Origin: Umbribacter vaginalis
Lineage (GTDB): Bacteria > Actinomycetota > Coriobacteriia > Coriobacteriales > Eggerthellaceae
Direction: 5' to 3'
Assembly (NCBI GenBank): GCA_001552935.1
Contig: KQ959705.1
Coordinates: forward strand, 90,198 to 154,197
Length of the DNA: 64,000 nucleotides
Part shown: one piece after another, positions 8,566-18,724 of the stretch
How positions within the stretch are numbered: the stretch's first letter is position 1
Layout of the letters: every line of letters begins with the position of its first letter
Made by a program: the position numbers and the translations under genes
Notes under the pieces: model-generated
The model's input: the letters and a program-made list of their open reading frames with translations, nothing else
Told to the model about the DNA's origin: nothing
Database searches by the model: none

Positions 8566-8864
8566 AGGGGATCAACTCGTTTTTTCGCAAAAGTATGTTC
8601 CATTGATGTATTGCGTGTTTCTCGTGTATGAGCGGCGGAATTTATGTTAAAAAACGTTAAACGCTGTATGTAAGGCGCACCGCCTGCTGCTATCAACGAA
8701 CATGTGCACTGCGACCAACGAGCATATACACCGCTTGTAACGCGCACTGACCGCTTCTTACAATGCACTTTTGCGCTGCGACCAACGTGTAGTACCCGCT
8801 GTTACCAATGAGAACGAAGTGACCTAAAACGCCAGATGAAACTAAACATATCGACCGTGGTTGC

Positions 8865-9755
8865 ATGAGTAAGCAAGGTCTCATTGCTGGGTTTGCATGC
8901 TATTTTGTATGGGGCATTCTATCAATTTATTGGAAAAGCCTCGACGAAGTGAATTCCTACGAAATTATTGCGCATCGCATTTTGTGGTGCTGTGTGGTAA
9001 CGTTTGTGGTGTGCAAGCTGCTTCACATTGACGTTCTGCGCCTGTTCAAGCAGAAACGCGCGTGGTGTATTTTGGTGCCTGCGGGCTTTCTTTGCGCTCT
9101 GAATTGGGGTTTGTACATCGCGGCCGTCAATGCTAATCATATCATTGAGTGCTCGATGGGCTCGTATTTAAATCCGCTGGTGAATATGTTGTTCGGCGTG
9201 CTGTTTTTCCACGAACGACTGAGTGTGGTAGAGATTATTGCTATCGTGCTATGCGGTGTTGGAATTTTGTATTTCACGGTTGATTATGGTTCATTCCCGC
9301 TGATTGCCATTGTGTTAGCGGTCACCTTTGGCTTGTATGGAGCGCTCAAGAAAAAAGGCGCGTATCCGCCTGTGAGTGCCATTGCGTTTGAGTCGTTTTC
9401 GGTAACGCCAATTGCGCTGGTTATTCTTGTATTTATGGCTCAGCAGGGAACATTGACGTTTTTATCGAGCCTTTCTACTCCGCACGATATAGTGGTGAAC
9501 ATCATGCTGCTGGGGGCAGGTGCTGTTACGGCGTTCCCGCTGATCCTGTTTGCGAGTGCTGCCAACTCAATTCCGCTTACGACCTTAGGTTTCTTGCAAT
9601 ACATAAGCCCTACTATTCAGCTAGGTATTGGCGTGTTTTTGTTTGGGGAAGAATTTAGTATGGCACATGCTGTATGCATGACGTGCATTTGGATTGGTTT
9701 GCTGCTTGTTGCACTTCATTCGCTGCGCAGAAGCAGAACGCGCTCGGTGGTGTAG
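8865..9755 (+). CDS. rarD: RarD-type EamA family transporter
   Basis: A 296-residue inner-membrane protein of the drug/metabolite transporter superfamily with about ten predicted membrane helices in two EamA halves. The start (GLIAGFACYFVWGILSIYWK), the YEIIAHRILW segment, ALNWGLYIAAVNANHIIECSMG and SYLNPL are characteristic of RarD. The substrate of RarD is not firmly known. The gene stands alone on the plus strand and converges on the PAP2 gene, with a short hairpin between the two ends. Confidence 0.88.
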   Translation: MSKQGLIAGFACYFVWGILSIYWKSLDEVNSYEIIAHRILWCCVVTFVVCKLLHIDVLRLFKQKRAWCILVPAGFLCALNWGLYIAAVNANHIIECSMGSYLNPLVNMLFGVLFFHERLSVVEIIAIVLCGVGILYFTVDYGSFPLIAIVLAVTFGLYGALKKKGAYPPVSAIAFESFSVTPIALVILVFMAQQGTLTFLSSLSTPHDIVVNIMLLGAGAVTAFPLILFASAANSIPLTTLGFLQYISPTIQLGIGVFLFGEEFSMAHAVCMTCIWIGLLLVALHSLRRSRTRSVV

Positions 9756-9784
9756 CTGGCGCTCGTTGTACGTGGGAATGTGAG

Positions 9785-9801
9785 AACGGCTCGATGCCGT
9801 T
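9785..9801. terminator. Small hairpin between convergent genes
   Basis: AACGGC-TCGAT-GCCGTT, a perfect 6-bp stem, lies between the rarD stop and the PAP2 stop. It lacks a clean T tract on the plus strand, so its action as terminator is uncertain. Confidence 0.4.
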
Positions 9802-10462
9802 AGAATAGCGTGAGCCACAGCGCGCACAGAATTGCTTCAACGATAAGCGCAAGAACAAATCCAGCAATAACATCTTGTATCATGTGAACAATCCCAAGCA
9901 CGCGAACCGCACAAATTACCAGTGCAATTACGCTTTCTACCAGCGCAAATACCAGCATAACGTCAGCGTATTGTGCATTTGTAAAGAGCGCCATGCACAC
10001 GCTGATACCCGCAATCGACCACGCGCTGAACGCGTGTTTTCCAGGAAACGACTTACCGCGTTTTACGTTTGCGCGCGTGGCGTCAGTGGTGGTGTCGGTG
10101 GCAGCGTCGCCAGAAATCAGCGGCGTTACATCGAGCGTTTCTGCAGGTCGGGGAGCATTTATAAGAGAGCGCAACGCCGTTCCAACAAAAAAACTGAGTG
10201 CAGGGATAACGATATAAGGCGCCAATAACGCCGGCTGCTTGCACAAAACAAAGCCTCCCGCTGCGTAAAGGAGTGCCTGCGCAATAGTGATACTTTTATC
10301 AAATACGTGTAGCGCATGTTGTTTAGAACGTGTGTTGAAAACGGAGCTTGCAAATTGAAATATTGTGTAATTGATATGGGGAAATGCTCGCCCACGCGCC
10401 ACCTCATGCGCGCAGTTCGCACCTTTTTCGTGGAGCACATCGTGTTCGTTTTGTTCATTCAT
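9800..10462 (-). CDS. PAP2 family phosphatase-like membrane protein
   Basis: 220 residues with about five hydrophobic segments. The PAP2 signature is present but worn: RSLINAPRP for motif 1, PGKHAFSAWS in place of the usual PSGH for motif 2, and VRVLGIVHMIQDVIAG for motif 3, which keeps the His and Asp. The family dephosphorylates lipid pyrophosphates or phosphatidyl phosphates at the membrane; the changed motif 2 makes activity uncertain. Start ATG 10462 has TTTAGGA upstream. A longer in-frame start at 10705 would add a Cys/Gly/Asn-rich repeat peptide written by the minisatellite at 10595-10660; I consider that less likely. Divergent from leuS. Confidence 0.72.
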   Translation of the reverse strand: MNEQNEHDVLHEKGANCAHEVARGRAFPHINYTIFQFASSVFNTRSKQHALHVFDKSITIAQALLYAAGGFVLCKQPALLAPYIVIPALSFFVGTALRSLINAPRPAETLDVTPLISGDAATDTTTDATRANVKRGKSFPGKHAFSAWSIAGISVCMALFTNAQYADVMLVFALVESVIALVICAVRVLGIVHMIQDVIAGFVLALIVEAILCALWLTLF

Positions 10463-10594
10463 GATTGGTTTTCCTAAACTGCCCCGTGTTATTCGCTTGC
10501 GTTCCCGATGAAAATGATCCAATTCAGTATTTATATTCGTGCCAGCCCTGCAGCAAGCCCTCATTCGCACCAGCTCTGCATTAAGCCCGCACCC

Positions 10595-10660
10595 GTTCCC
10601 GCAGCCGTTTCCGCAACTGTTCCCGCAGCCGTTCTCGCAACTGTTCCCGCAGCCGTTCGC
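10595..10660. repeat. 24-bp minisatellite upstream of leuS
   Basis: Units starting GTTCCCGCAGCCGTT at 10595, 10619 and 10643, 24 bp each, the third partial. It lies between the divergent PAP2 and leuS genes. Confidence 0.8.
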
Positions 10661-10850
10661 ACAAACGTTGTCGTATTGTTCGCTTATAATACCAAGCCGC
10701 TGCACGACACCGTATTAGTATCTGTTACCAAGTTTGCACGTACATCAGTTTCTTTGCGCAATTTTTTTGACGCGCGAAATGTTGCGCCCATTGCGCGCCG
10801 TTAAGAGTACAATAATGCGTAATTATACAAGCTCAACCAAAGGAACTGTC

Positions 10851-13535
10851 ATGCCCATGAAACCTTATAATCCTCATGAAATTGAACCTCGCTGGCAACA
10901 GAAATGGGCAGACGAGCAGCTATATTCTACCAAAACACCCGCGTCAGTAACCTCAAAAAAATATATTCTGGAAATGTTCCCGTACCCATCAGGTGATATT
11001 CACATGGGACACGTCCGCAACTATACTATTGGGGATGTTGCGGCTCGGTTTGCGCGCATGCAGGGAAACACAGTACTGCACCCGATGGGCTGGGATGCAT
11101 TTGGATTGCCTGCGGAAAATGCCGCCATCAAGCGCAAAAGTCACCCTGCTACTTGGACTTACGCAAATATCGAAACGCAAAAAGCCTCCTTCAAGCGTAT
11201 GGGCTTTTCGTACGACTGGGATAGGAGTGTTGTTGCGTGTGACCCTGAGTATTATCGGTGGGGCCAGTGGATGTTTTTGAAGTTTTGGGAACGCGGTTTA
11301 GTTGAGCGTCGCAAATCGCCGGTGAACTGGTGCCCGCAATGCAATACGGTGCTTGCAAACGAGCAGGTTACCGAGGGAAAATGCTGGCGTTGTTCCTCGG
11401 AAGTTGAAAAACGCGACCTTACGCAATGGTATTTCAAAATCACAAACTACGCTCAAGAATTGCTTGACGATTTAGATAAGCTTACGGGCTGGCCCGAGCG
11501 CGTAAAGCAGCAGCAAGCAAACTGGATTGGCCGCTCGGAAGGTGCTGAAATCGATTTCGTATTGTGCGATGAACAGGGCCAAGCTCCTGAAAATCCTACG
11601 GAGGACGACTTCATTACCGTATTTACCACCCGCGCCGATACGCTGTTTGGGTGCTCGTTTTTTGTGTTGGCGCCCGAGTATGAAGGCTTGGCTCAGCTGG
11701 TTGAAAATTCGCCCTACAAGCAGGATGTTTTAGCGCTTGTTGAGCAGTCGAAAAAGGTGTCGGCGCTTGAGCGCGCTCAGGGAAATCACGAAAAGCACGG
11801 CGTATTTACTGGACGGTACGTGGTAAATCCGATTAACGGCGATAAAGTTCCCGTGTGGGTAGCCGACTATATCGTGGCAGATTACGGTACGGGCGCTGTT
11901 ATGGCTGTTCCATGTGGCGATAAGCGCGATTTTGAGTTTGCGCGAAAGTATAACTTGCCTATTATTCCCATTATTTTACAAGAGGACGACCCTTTGTATC
12001 CGCAGCTCAAAGACGAGCAGCGTCGTGTTGTGTGCAGTGTCGATTGGCAAGACGCGAACGAAGCAGAGGGCGTTTTGGTGCAGTCGGGGCCGTATACCGG
12101 TTTGCGCGGCGGTAAACATTCACGTGCTGAACAGGTAATGGTTGCCGCACTTCAAAGCATCGGGCGCGGACGTCGCAAAGTGGAGTATCGTTTGCGCGAT
12201 TGGCTTATTAGCAGGCAGCGCTATTGGGGCAATCCGATTCCGGCAATTCACTGTAAGAAGTGCGGTGTTTTACCTGTTCCCGAGGCTGATTTGCCAGTTA
12301 TGCTTCCGAAAGACATCAATTTAGCACAAGGTGAAACACTCGCAACGCATGAGAGTTTTGCTGCGTGCACATGCCCGAAATGTGGTGCGCCTGCGCGTCG
12401 CGAAACTGATACGATGGATACATTTACCTGTTCAAGCTGGTATTATTTGCGCTATACCGACCCACATAATACTCACGCGCCGTTTAATGCGCTTGACGCG
12501 AACCGCTGGATGCCAGTTGATCAATATATTGGCGGCATCGAACATGCCATTTTGCATTTGCTGTATAGTCGTTTCTACACAAAAGTGCTGCGTGATATGG
12601 GCTTAGTGTCGTTTGACGAGCCGTTTTTAAATTTACTGACGCAAGGCATGGTTCTTGACGAACACGGCGATGTAATGTCGAAGTCGAAAGGCAATGTTAT
12701 TGCTCCTGAAGACATGATAGCTTCGTATGGCGCCGATGCTGTGCGCGCATATATCCTGTTCATGGCGCCGCCCGACAAAGAGTTGTTGTGGAACGAAGAC
12801 GGTTTGGCTGGTTTGTACAAGTTTTTAAATCGCGTGTGGCGCATTTGTTTCGACTTGCTGCATCAAGCAGGCGAGAGTTCGCTTTCTAATGCAGCACAAG
12901 CGGGAAAAGCGACTGATGAGAAGCATGTTCAGGCCTTGGTTGACGAGCTTACGCGTAAACGCCATGAAGTTGTTCAAAAAGTGGCAACCGATTTCGAGCG
13001 CAACAGTTTTAATACTGCTATCGCAAGTATTATGGAGCTTTTGAACACCGCATCGGATTATTTGCATGATGTGCCTGCTGACCAGCGCAATAAGGCTTAC
13101 GATCGCGAGATTGCATCGTGCATTATTCGTATTCTTGCACCTGTTGCGCCTCATATGTGTGAAGAACTGTGGGCTTGCGGTGGCTTTAGTGCGCAAGCGA
13201 GTGCGGGTGCGGCTGGCGGTGCTGGTACTGCTGGCGGTGCTAGTGACGCTGGTGTGGCTGGCAGTGCTGGTGTGCAAGCGAGCACACAAGGTGAACAGTG
13301 GTCGGTGCATGTGCAGCCATGGCCCGATTTCGATGCAAAGCTCGCCAAGCGTCAGCAGCTTGAATTAGCTGTTCAAGTGAATGGAAAAGTACGTGGTCGC
13401 ATAACGGTTGATGCTGATAGCGCAGACGACGTTGTGAAAGAAGCAGCGCTTCGTGAAGTTGCTGCTTGCATTGACGGACGTCAGCCGAAGAAACTAATCG
13501 TTATCAAAGGCCGCTTAGTGAGCATTGTGCTGTAG
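10851..13535 (+). CDS. leuS: Leucyl-tRNA synthetase
   Basis: Class I synthetase charging tRNA-Leu, 894 residues. HIGH motif appears as HMGH in [23 protein letters not shown] as VMSKSKGN; the editing (CP1) domain shows [10 protein letters not shown] and the zinc-type [11 protein letters not shown] region lies before it. Start ATG 10851 follows AAAGGA (10839-10844). Within the C-terminal part, at about 13186-13293, about 36 residues made mostly of Ala, Gly, Ser and Thr are inserted between EELWACGGF and [10 protein letters not shown], where homologues have a short loop. Lies alone between divergent PAP2 and a surface-protein gene. Confidence 0.97.
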   Translation: MPMKPYNPHEIEPRWQQKWADEQLYSTKTPASVTSKKYILEMFPYPSGDIHMGHVRNYTIGDVAARFARMQGNTVLHPMGWDAFGLPAENAAIKRKSHPATWTYANIETQKASFKRMGFSYDWDRSVVACDPEYYRWGQWMFLKFWERGLVERRKSPVNWCPQCNTVLANEQVTEGKCWRCSSEVEKRDLTQWYFKITNYAQELLDDLDKLTGWPERVKQQQANWIGRSEGAEIDFVLCDEQGQAPENPTEDDFITVFTTRADTLFGCSFFVLAPEYEGLAQLVENSPYKQDVLALVEQSKKVSALERAQGNHEKHGVFTGRYVVNPINGDKVPVWVADYIVADYGTGAVMAVPCGDKRDFEFARKYNLPIIPIILQEDDPLYPQLKDEQRRVVCSVDWQDANEAEGVLVQSGPYTGLRGGKHSRAEQVMVAALQSIGRGRRKVEYRLRDWLISRQRYWGNPIPAIHCKKCGVLPVPEADLPVMLPKDINLAQGETLATHESFAACTCPKCGAPARRETDTMDTFTCSSWYYLRYTDPHNTHAPFNALDANRWMPVDQYIGGIEHAILHLLYSRFYTKVLRDMGLVSFDEPFLNLLTQGMVLDEHGDVMSKSKGNVIAPEDMIASYGADAVRAYILFMAPPDKELLWNEDGLAGLYKFLNRVWRICFDLLHQAGESSLSNAAQAGKATDEKHVQALVDELTRKRHEVVQKVATDFERNSFNTAIASIMELLNTASDYLHDVPADQRNKAYDREIASCIIRILAPVAPHMCEELWACGGFSAQASAGAAGGAGTAGGASDAGVAGSAGVQASTQGEQWSVHVQPWPDFDAKLAKRQQLELAVQVNGKVRGRITVDADSADDVVKEAALREVAACIDGRQPKKLIVIKGRLVSIVL

Positions 13536-13851
13536 CGCTGCGTTTCCGCTGGCGTGCGTATGCGCGTGGGTGGTTTCAGTGCCGTGTGCGGTGTCGTGCG
13601 CGTAGGTGGTTGCGGGGCCGTGTGTTGGTGGTGGTCCCGTACGCCGTGCGCGGTACGTTTTCGCTGGTGGTGGTCCCGTACGCCGTGCGTTTGCATTCTT
13701 TACAAGGTGCGGTTTGTTCTTGCGCTCTGCGCTGCTGCCTAGCGTTGTAACCAATAGGGCTGAGTATTTTACTTTGCTTATAGAAGAAGCTATACTATAA
13801 AAGTTATAGCTTTAGGTAATGAATTTAGCAAAATGTAAGGTGGGGTTTATA
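13536..13851. other. Intergenic region after leuS with a repeated GT-rich word
   Basis: No gene. A perfect 25-bp direct repeat beginning TGGTGGTGGTCCCG occurs at 13624-13648 and 13663-13687 (period 39 bp) inside a wider GTG/CGT-rich tract. The promoter of the next gene is probably near 13760-13800 (AT-rich), but was not resolved. Confidence 0.6.
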
Positions 13852-16800
13852 GTGAGCAAAAAGCGCATAGCACGTAACGTAGTTTCTGCTGGTTTGTGCG
13901 CTGTTCTGGTTGGCAGCGGTGTTGCAGTATCGAGCATTTCATACGTGGCGGGGGAGGGTATACCCTCTGCGCTTGCTAGCACACCAGATGAAAATACCCC
14001 CATTACCTTTAAGGATCCCAATTTAAAACAAGCTCTGTTAAGGTCATTAAAAAACCCGGATATGCGTGTTATTGCGTCTAGCGCTACTGAGATCACCTAT
14101 GCGGATGCGAAAAAAGTAACTGAAATGACGGGAGCTTATAATTTATCCCACTCAGGGATAACTGATCTTTCAGGGCTTGAAGCATTCACAAATCTAGAAA
14201 AACTTGAGTTTCCGACCAATCAGATTACCGATTTAACACCCCTTGCAAAACTTACTAAGCTTAAACATCTTGTATTTAACAAGATTAATGAACATGGAAC
14301 AAAGCCGCTTGACTTAGCACCCCTTGCAAACCTTACCAATCTGGAATATCTGGACATGGCAAAGAACCATATCGCCGATTTATCGCCTATCAAAAATCTT
14401 ACTAAGCTTACATATTTAAATTTTATTCAGAACGACATTACATCTATTGAACCTCTGAGAAACTTAACATCGTTAACGCGGCTATATCCAAGAGCCAATA
14501 ATATTAAAGATATTTCTCCGCTTCAGGGCTTAACCAAGCTGACAGAAAAACCGAACTTTAAAGGTATGAATATAGCGGTTAGCGTATCTGGTTCGTCTAT
14601 CGATTTATCGGAACATATTAAACCGTGGGATGGTACTAAGATTACTGTAGTTGATGGCGCATATGATCAAAGTACCCACATTGGAAAACCTTCGGGAACT
14701 AAAAACACTGCAATATTTACGTTTTCAAATTACAGTACTGCTGAATTTACTGGTACGATTACCGTTACATTTACTGGCGAAAAGGAACTTACCTTTCCTG
14801 ATGCAAATTTGAAAAATGCACTCCTTAAGCTCCTTAAATCACAGCATATTATTAAAGATGATGCTACTAAAATTACCGATGTAGATGCTTCTAAAGTAAC
14901 CGATTTGTCAGGCCTTGCAGGTTCAGATGCCACTCCACTTAATGAAAAGATTGCAGATTTAACTGGGCTTGGATACTTTAAAAATGTAACCAAGCTTTCT
15001 CTTAACAATCAAAATATTAGCTCGCTTGAAAAAATTGCATCGTTAACAAAGCTTAAGGATCTTAATGTAAGCAACAATAAGATTAGCTCTGTTGCACCTT
15101 TGAAAGATCTTTCGGCGTTGAAAAATCTTAATGTAAGTAACAATATGATTAGCGATGTTACTTCCTTGAAGGATCTCTCAAAGTTGGAGAAACTCGATGT
15201 AAGCAACAATGCAATTGTTGATGCAAATATGTTTTCTAGCTTTACGCTTTCTGGTGAAGCGATTACCTTAACGGGCAATAAAATTGCTGTTCCGTTGCCA
15301 GATGCTGTTGCTTCTAAAGTTAACGACGCAAAAAATCAAAGTGTGTTGGTAGAGGCAAAAGAACTTACTGCTACGCTTGAAGGAAACTTGGTTGGCATTA
15401 ATCCTGATCCTGATGTTGCTGATCTTGCGTGGACTACTGCTCAGCAAGCAGGCTCCGATATTGTTCCTGCAAAAGCGACACTTACCAAGATACCTGCTAA
15501 GCCGAGCGATGTTGCGTTTACTCTTAAAAAGAATAAGTGGGAAGCAACCTATCATGTGAATTTCCAAGCTGCTATTGACAAGCTGCATGCAAGAGTGGCT
15601 GCTGCCGGTGGTACGCCAGAGGAAAAAGCTCAAGTAGATGGTATGATCAATAAAGCGGGCACGAATTTATATAGCATTGAAGTTGCTATTTCTCTGCTTG
15701 GACATGTTCAATCAGGTGATACGCAAACTGACCCTACCATAGAACAGGGCTCCACCCAGTTAGAAAAGTTGCTTAATGGTGCTGATGGCATAAAAGCGAC
15801 TGAAAATTATAAGCAGGCTGATGATAACTTAAAATCAGCTTATGACCAGGCGATTACAGACGGAAAAGCAATTTATGATAAGCTTTCGTCGACTCCTGAA
15901 CAGGTAAAAGCAGCTGCTGAGGCGATAACAAATGCGCTCAGTGCTCTGAATGGTGATGCAAACGTCAAGAAAGCAAAAGATGATTTGCAAACCAAGCTTA
16001 CTGCAGCTCAGCAGTCGATTTCTGACTTGCAAGGAAAGCTACAAACAGCACAACAGCAAGCTGCCGCAGCACAGGCTAAAATTAACGAGTTGAACCAGAA
16101 GATTGGTACCCTCAACGGTCAGATCACCACGCTTAATCAGCAGGCAGAAGCGCTTAAAACAAGCAATACGCAAAAACAAGCAAAAATTGGTGAACTAAGT
16201 GCACAAGTCAATCAATTAACGGAACAGGTTGCTCAGCTTACTACCGATAAACAGGGATTACAAAATCAGCTTACCGCTGCACAAGCGAGCGTTCGCGACC
16301 TTACAACAAAGCTTGATACCGCTAACGGGAAAGTTCAAACGCTTACTAATGATCTGAATACAGCTCAGCAACAGGCACGCGTTGACCAAGCAACTATTGC
16401 TCAAACTCAGCAGAAAGTTACTGAACTAACACAGCAGCTCAGCGCAGCCACAACCGAAAAACAGCAACTTGTTGCTGATAATACCCAAAAGCAAGCAAAA
16501 ATCACCGAGCTTACGGGAAATATTACTTCACTGAATGATAAAATTGCAGCACTTCAAACTGAAATTGCAAATTTGAAAAAAGCTCAGGTTACGCCTCCAT
16601 CTGGGTCGCATAATGAGGGTGGCGGTACTACTGGTCAGGGCACTGCTTCAAATCATGCTATTCAATCGCTGAAACGCGTATGGGGTATCACTGCTTATGA
16701 CACGATGCGTACTATCAATAGCATTGCTTTTCCTGATAGCTCACAATATGCTGTGCTTACTACAGGAGAAAGCTATTGGGATGCTCTGTCTGCAAGCGGA

Positions 16801-17571
16801 CTTGCTGGTAAATTGCAAGCTCCCGTGTTGCTTACACAAGGCGCATCGCTTTCCGAACAAACACGCCTTGAACTTGTGCGCTTAGGTGTTCAAAAAGTGT
16901 ATATATGCGGTGGTGTTAACGCAATTAGTAAATCGGTAGAGGATGAGCTTGCCGCGCTTGGCATTGCTGTTGAACGCGTTGCAGGTGCACGGGCAAGTGA
17001 TACCGCCAATGAAGTTGCGCAGCATCTTGAGCAGACTGACGAAGCATTTTTAGCAACAAGCTGGGGATACGAGGATGCCCTTTCGGTTGCTCCTTATAAT
17101 TACGCCACTAAGAAGCCACTCTTTTTAACCGATTACACAACGGGATTGCTTGATGAAAATACCCTTGCAGCGATGAAAGCACAAGGTATTACGCGTATTC
17201 ACATTGTAGGTGGTACGTCTGTTGTGCCACAGGCAGTTGAAGATCAGCTGCGTGAACAAGGCATTCAAATTGACCGTATTGCTGGAGAAACGGCTTATGA
17301 CACGTCTATTGCGCTTGCCGATTTCTTGCTTACGAAAGGCATGCATGCAAACAATGTAGGTGTTGCAACAGGGTGGGGATTTGCCGATGCGCTTTCGGGA
17401 GCTGCACTTTGCGGCAAGAACAATTCAATTTTGTTACTCGCCGATGCTTCCAATGTGCGCGCTGTAAAGGATGTTATCGAGCCTCACAAATCTGACATTA
17501 CAAATGCATACATCTTTGGTGGAGAAAAGGTTGTTGCATCGACGGTATATGAAGCGATTAGTGAGTTGTAG
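13852..17571 (+). CDS. Large surface protein: leucine-rich repeats, coiled coil, CWB2 cell-wall anchor
   Basis: A 1,239-residue secreted protein. Start GTG 13852 with AAGGTGGGG upstream; ATG 13819 is in frame but has a weak site. Order: signal peptide (about 1-40); internalin-like leucine-rich repeats (about 87-230; for example NLEKLEFPTNQITDLTPLAK); a linker of immunoglobulin-like type; a second repeat block (about 310-463); a FIVAR-like helix region (about 647-703); a long Gln/Ala/Leu coiled coil (about 703-913); then three cell-wall-binding type 2 (PF04122) units to the end, marked by RVWGITAYDT, ERVAGARASDTA and DRIAGETAYDTS. CWB2 units anchor proteins non-covalently to wall polymers. The layout suggests an adhesin held off the surface by a stalk. 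Confidence 0.9.
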   Translation: MSKKRIARNVVSAGLCAVLVGSGVAVSSISYVAGEGIPSALASTPDENTPITFKDPNLKQALLRSLKNPDMRVIASSATEITYADAKKVTEMTGAYNLSHSGITDLSGLEAFTNLEKLEFPTNQITDLTPLAKLTKLKHLVFNKINEHGTKPLDLAPLANLTNLEYLDMAKNHIADLSPIKNLTKLTYLNFIQNDITSIEPLRNLTSLTRLYPRANNIKDISPLQGLTKLTEKPNFKGMNIAVSVSGSSIDLSEHIKPWDGTKITVVDGAYDQSTHIGKPSGTKNTAIFTFSNYSTAEFTGTITVTFTGEKELTFPDANLKNALLKLLKSQHIIKDDATKITDVDASKVTDLSGLAGSDATPLNEKIADLTGLGYFKNVTKLSLNNQNISSLEKIASLTKLKDLNVSNNKISSVAPLKDLSALKNLNVSNNMISDVTSLKDLSKLEKLDVSNNAIVDANMFSSFTLSGEAITLTGNKIAVPLPDAVASKVNDAKNQSVLVEAKELTATLEGNLVGINPDPDVADLAWTTAQQAGSDIVPAKATLTKIPAKPSDVAFTLKKNKWEATYHVNFQAAIDKLHARVAAAGGTPEEKAQVDGMINKAGTNLYSIEVAISLLGHVQSGDTQTDPTIEQGSTQLEKLLNGADGIKATENYKQADDNLKSAYDQAITDGKAIYDKLSSTPEQVKAAAEAITNALSALNGDANVKKAKDDLQTKLTAAQQSISDLQGKLQTAQQQAAAAQAKINELNQKIGTLNGQITTLNQQAEALKTSNTQKQAKIGELSAQVNQLTEQVAQLTTDKQGLQNQLTAAQASVRDLTTKLDTANGKVQTLTNDLNTAQQQARVDQATIAQTQQKVTELTQQLSAATTEKQQLVADNTQKQAKITELTGNITSLNDKIAALQTEIANLKKAQVTPPSGSHNEGGGTTGQGTASNHAIQSLKRVWGITAYDTMRTINSIAFPDSSQYAVLTTGESYWDALSASGLAGKLQAPVLLTQGASLSEQTRLELVRLGVQKVYICGGVNAISKSVEDELAALGIAVERVAGARASDTANEVAQHLEQTDEAFLATSWGYEDALSVAPYNYATKKPLFLTDYTTGLLDENTLAAMKAQGITRIHIVGGTSVVPQAVEDQLREQGIQIDRIAGETAYDTSIALADFLLTKGMHANNVGVATGWGFADALSGAALCGKNNSILLLADASNVRAVKDVIEPHKSDITNAYIFGGEKVVASTVYEAISEL

Positions 17572-17673
17572 TTCCTGCTTGTAGGTGCGTTTGAGACACG
17601 GGCTACGGCTTGCATCTGATTGTTAATGCGTGCTGAGTGAAAACGCGTTCTCGTTCATAAAAAGCGGAAGAAT

Positions 17674-17716
17674 CTATAAAAACTTGCAGTTCAAAAAGAG
17701 CTGCAAGTTTTTATAG
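17674..17716. terminator. Bidirectional rho-independent terminator
   Basis: A perfect 16-bp stem (CTATAAAAACTTGCAG at 17674-17689 and its complement at 17701-17716) with an 11-base loop. Runs of A before and T after serve both the surface-protein gene and the converging ydcF-like gene. Confidence 0.9.
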
Positions 17717-17740
17717 TTGCAACAAAGCCCGTTGACATTG

Positions 17741-18574
17741 CTACTTTTTTACATGAAAAAGCGCTTGCAGGATGTCTTTTGTTCGTGCAGGAATTTCGCG
17801 CAATTCATAGAGCTGGGCCTTTTCGTAGACGCCTGTATCAGCGCTTAAGCCAACGCATTGTACGCCAAGCAGCGTACCTGTGCTGATAGCGCGCGCAAGA
17901 TGGAATTTTTGACTTACAATAATGCACTGCTTAACGTGATAGCTATACGCAAGATGATACATGCTTGCATAGGTGGTGTATCCGCGTTCGTCAGTAACAA
18001 TGCGCTGTTCAGGAATGCCATGTTCCACCAAATACTGCTTCATAACAGCAGGTTCATTATAGTGCGCTTCGCGACCATCACCACTGACGATAATTGTTGC
18101 ATCGGGTTGTGCATGGTACATTGCTACAGCACTGTTCAGACGATCGCGCAAAATCGGTGAGGGTGTTTTGTTGGGATTGACTGACGCGCCTAACACAAGA
18201 ATAACACGCGAAGATGAAAGGGTGCCTGTTTGCGCACTTGACATGGCATTACTTTGCTTGTTATGCGTTTCTGTAGCAAAAGGTGCAGGAGAGGATGTAT
18301 GAGAGGGCGTATCGCGTTGCAGCACCTTATCGCTATGAGAGGTGTTGTTGAGTTGTGCGTTGTCGTTGATCAGGCTGTCGTTTTGCAAATTTTGTATCGT
18401 GTCAAGCGTGTAAATATGCGACAAGCTATAAAGTATAGCAGCGGCGTTTGTGGTAACTACAAGGGCACATCCAAGTCCCAACACGAAAAAGCAGGTGAGT
18501 ACAACACGCCGTATACCTCGTAAAACAGGGGAAACAGGAGTACTTGCTAAGGTATGAGATTTCTGCTTACGCAT
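17741..18574 (-). CDS. DUF218 (YdcF/SanA-like) membrane-anchored protein
   Basis: 277 residues: an N-terminal membrane helix (about residues 22-45), a Ser/Thr/Asn-rich periphery (about 60-110), then a DUF218 domain with ILVLGASVNPNKTPSPILRDR, TIIVSGDGRE, VEHGIPEQRIVTDERGYTTY and VSQKFHLARA. SanA and YdcF relatives are linked to envelope barrier function; the reaction is unknown. I chose ATG 18574 because hydrophobic and basic signal features begin there and GAGGTG lies upstream. Transcribed in the same direction as tRNA-Val, behind the tRNA terminator. Confidence 0.82.
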   Translation of the reverse strand: MRKQKSHTLASTPVSPVLRGIRRVVLTCFFVLGLGCALVVTTNAAAILYSLSHIYTLDTIQNLQNDSLINDNAQLNNTSHSDKVLQRDTPSHTSSPAPFATETHNKQSNAMSSAQTGTLSSSRVILVLGASVNPNKTPSPILRDRLNSAVAMYHAQPDATIIVSGDGREAHYNEPAVMKQYLVEHGIPEQRIVTDERGYTTYASMYHLAYSYHVKQCIIVSQKFHLARAISTGTLLGVQCVGLSADTGVYEKAQLYELREIPARTKDILQALFHVKK

Positions 18575-18612
18575 AGTAAACTTACGCACCTCTATACTTA
18601 TAATGCACATGC

Positions 18613-18640
18613 TAATAAAAAAGGCCACCAATGGCGGCCT
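18613..18640 (-). terminator. Terminator of tRNA-Val
   Basis: Read on the minus strand, AGGCCGCCA and TGGTGGCCT pair (one G-U) and are followed by TTTTTTATT. Hairpin at 18622-18640, T tract to 18613. Confidence 0.8.
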
Positions 18641-18649
18641 GAAATTTCA

Positions 18650-18724
18650 TGGTGGTCGATGCAGGATTTGAACCTGCGACCTTGTGCTTGTAAGGCACCT
18701 GCGCTCCCGCTGCGCCAATCGACC
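18650..18724 (-). tRNA. tRNA-Val(TAC)
   Basis: Acceptor GGTCGAT/ATCGACC is perfect, D-stem GCGC/GCGC, anticodon loop CTTACAA (anticodon TAC), T-arm GCAGG-TTCAAAT-CCTGC, discriminator A and encoded CCA (complement of 18650-18652). One weak point is a G-A opposition at 27/43. Confidence 0.93.

Larger units (their letters stand above)
8161..8864. other. Intergenic region fdhA-rarD
   Basis: 704 bp with little coding potential. It holds the 33-bp repeats (8177-8257), a possible 27-codon reading frame (8482-8565), and a repeated word GCGACCAACG at 8711-8720 and 8778-8787. No clear terminator for the fdh operon was found. Confidence 0.5.
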
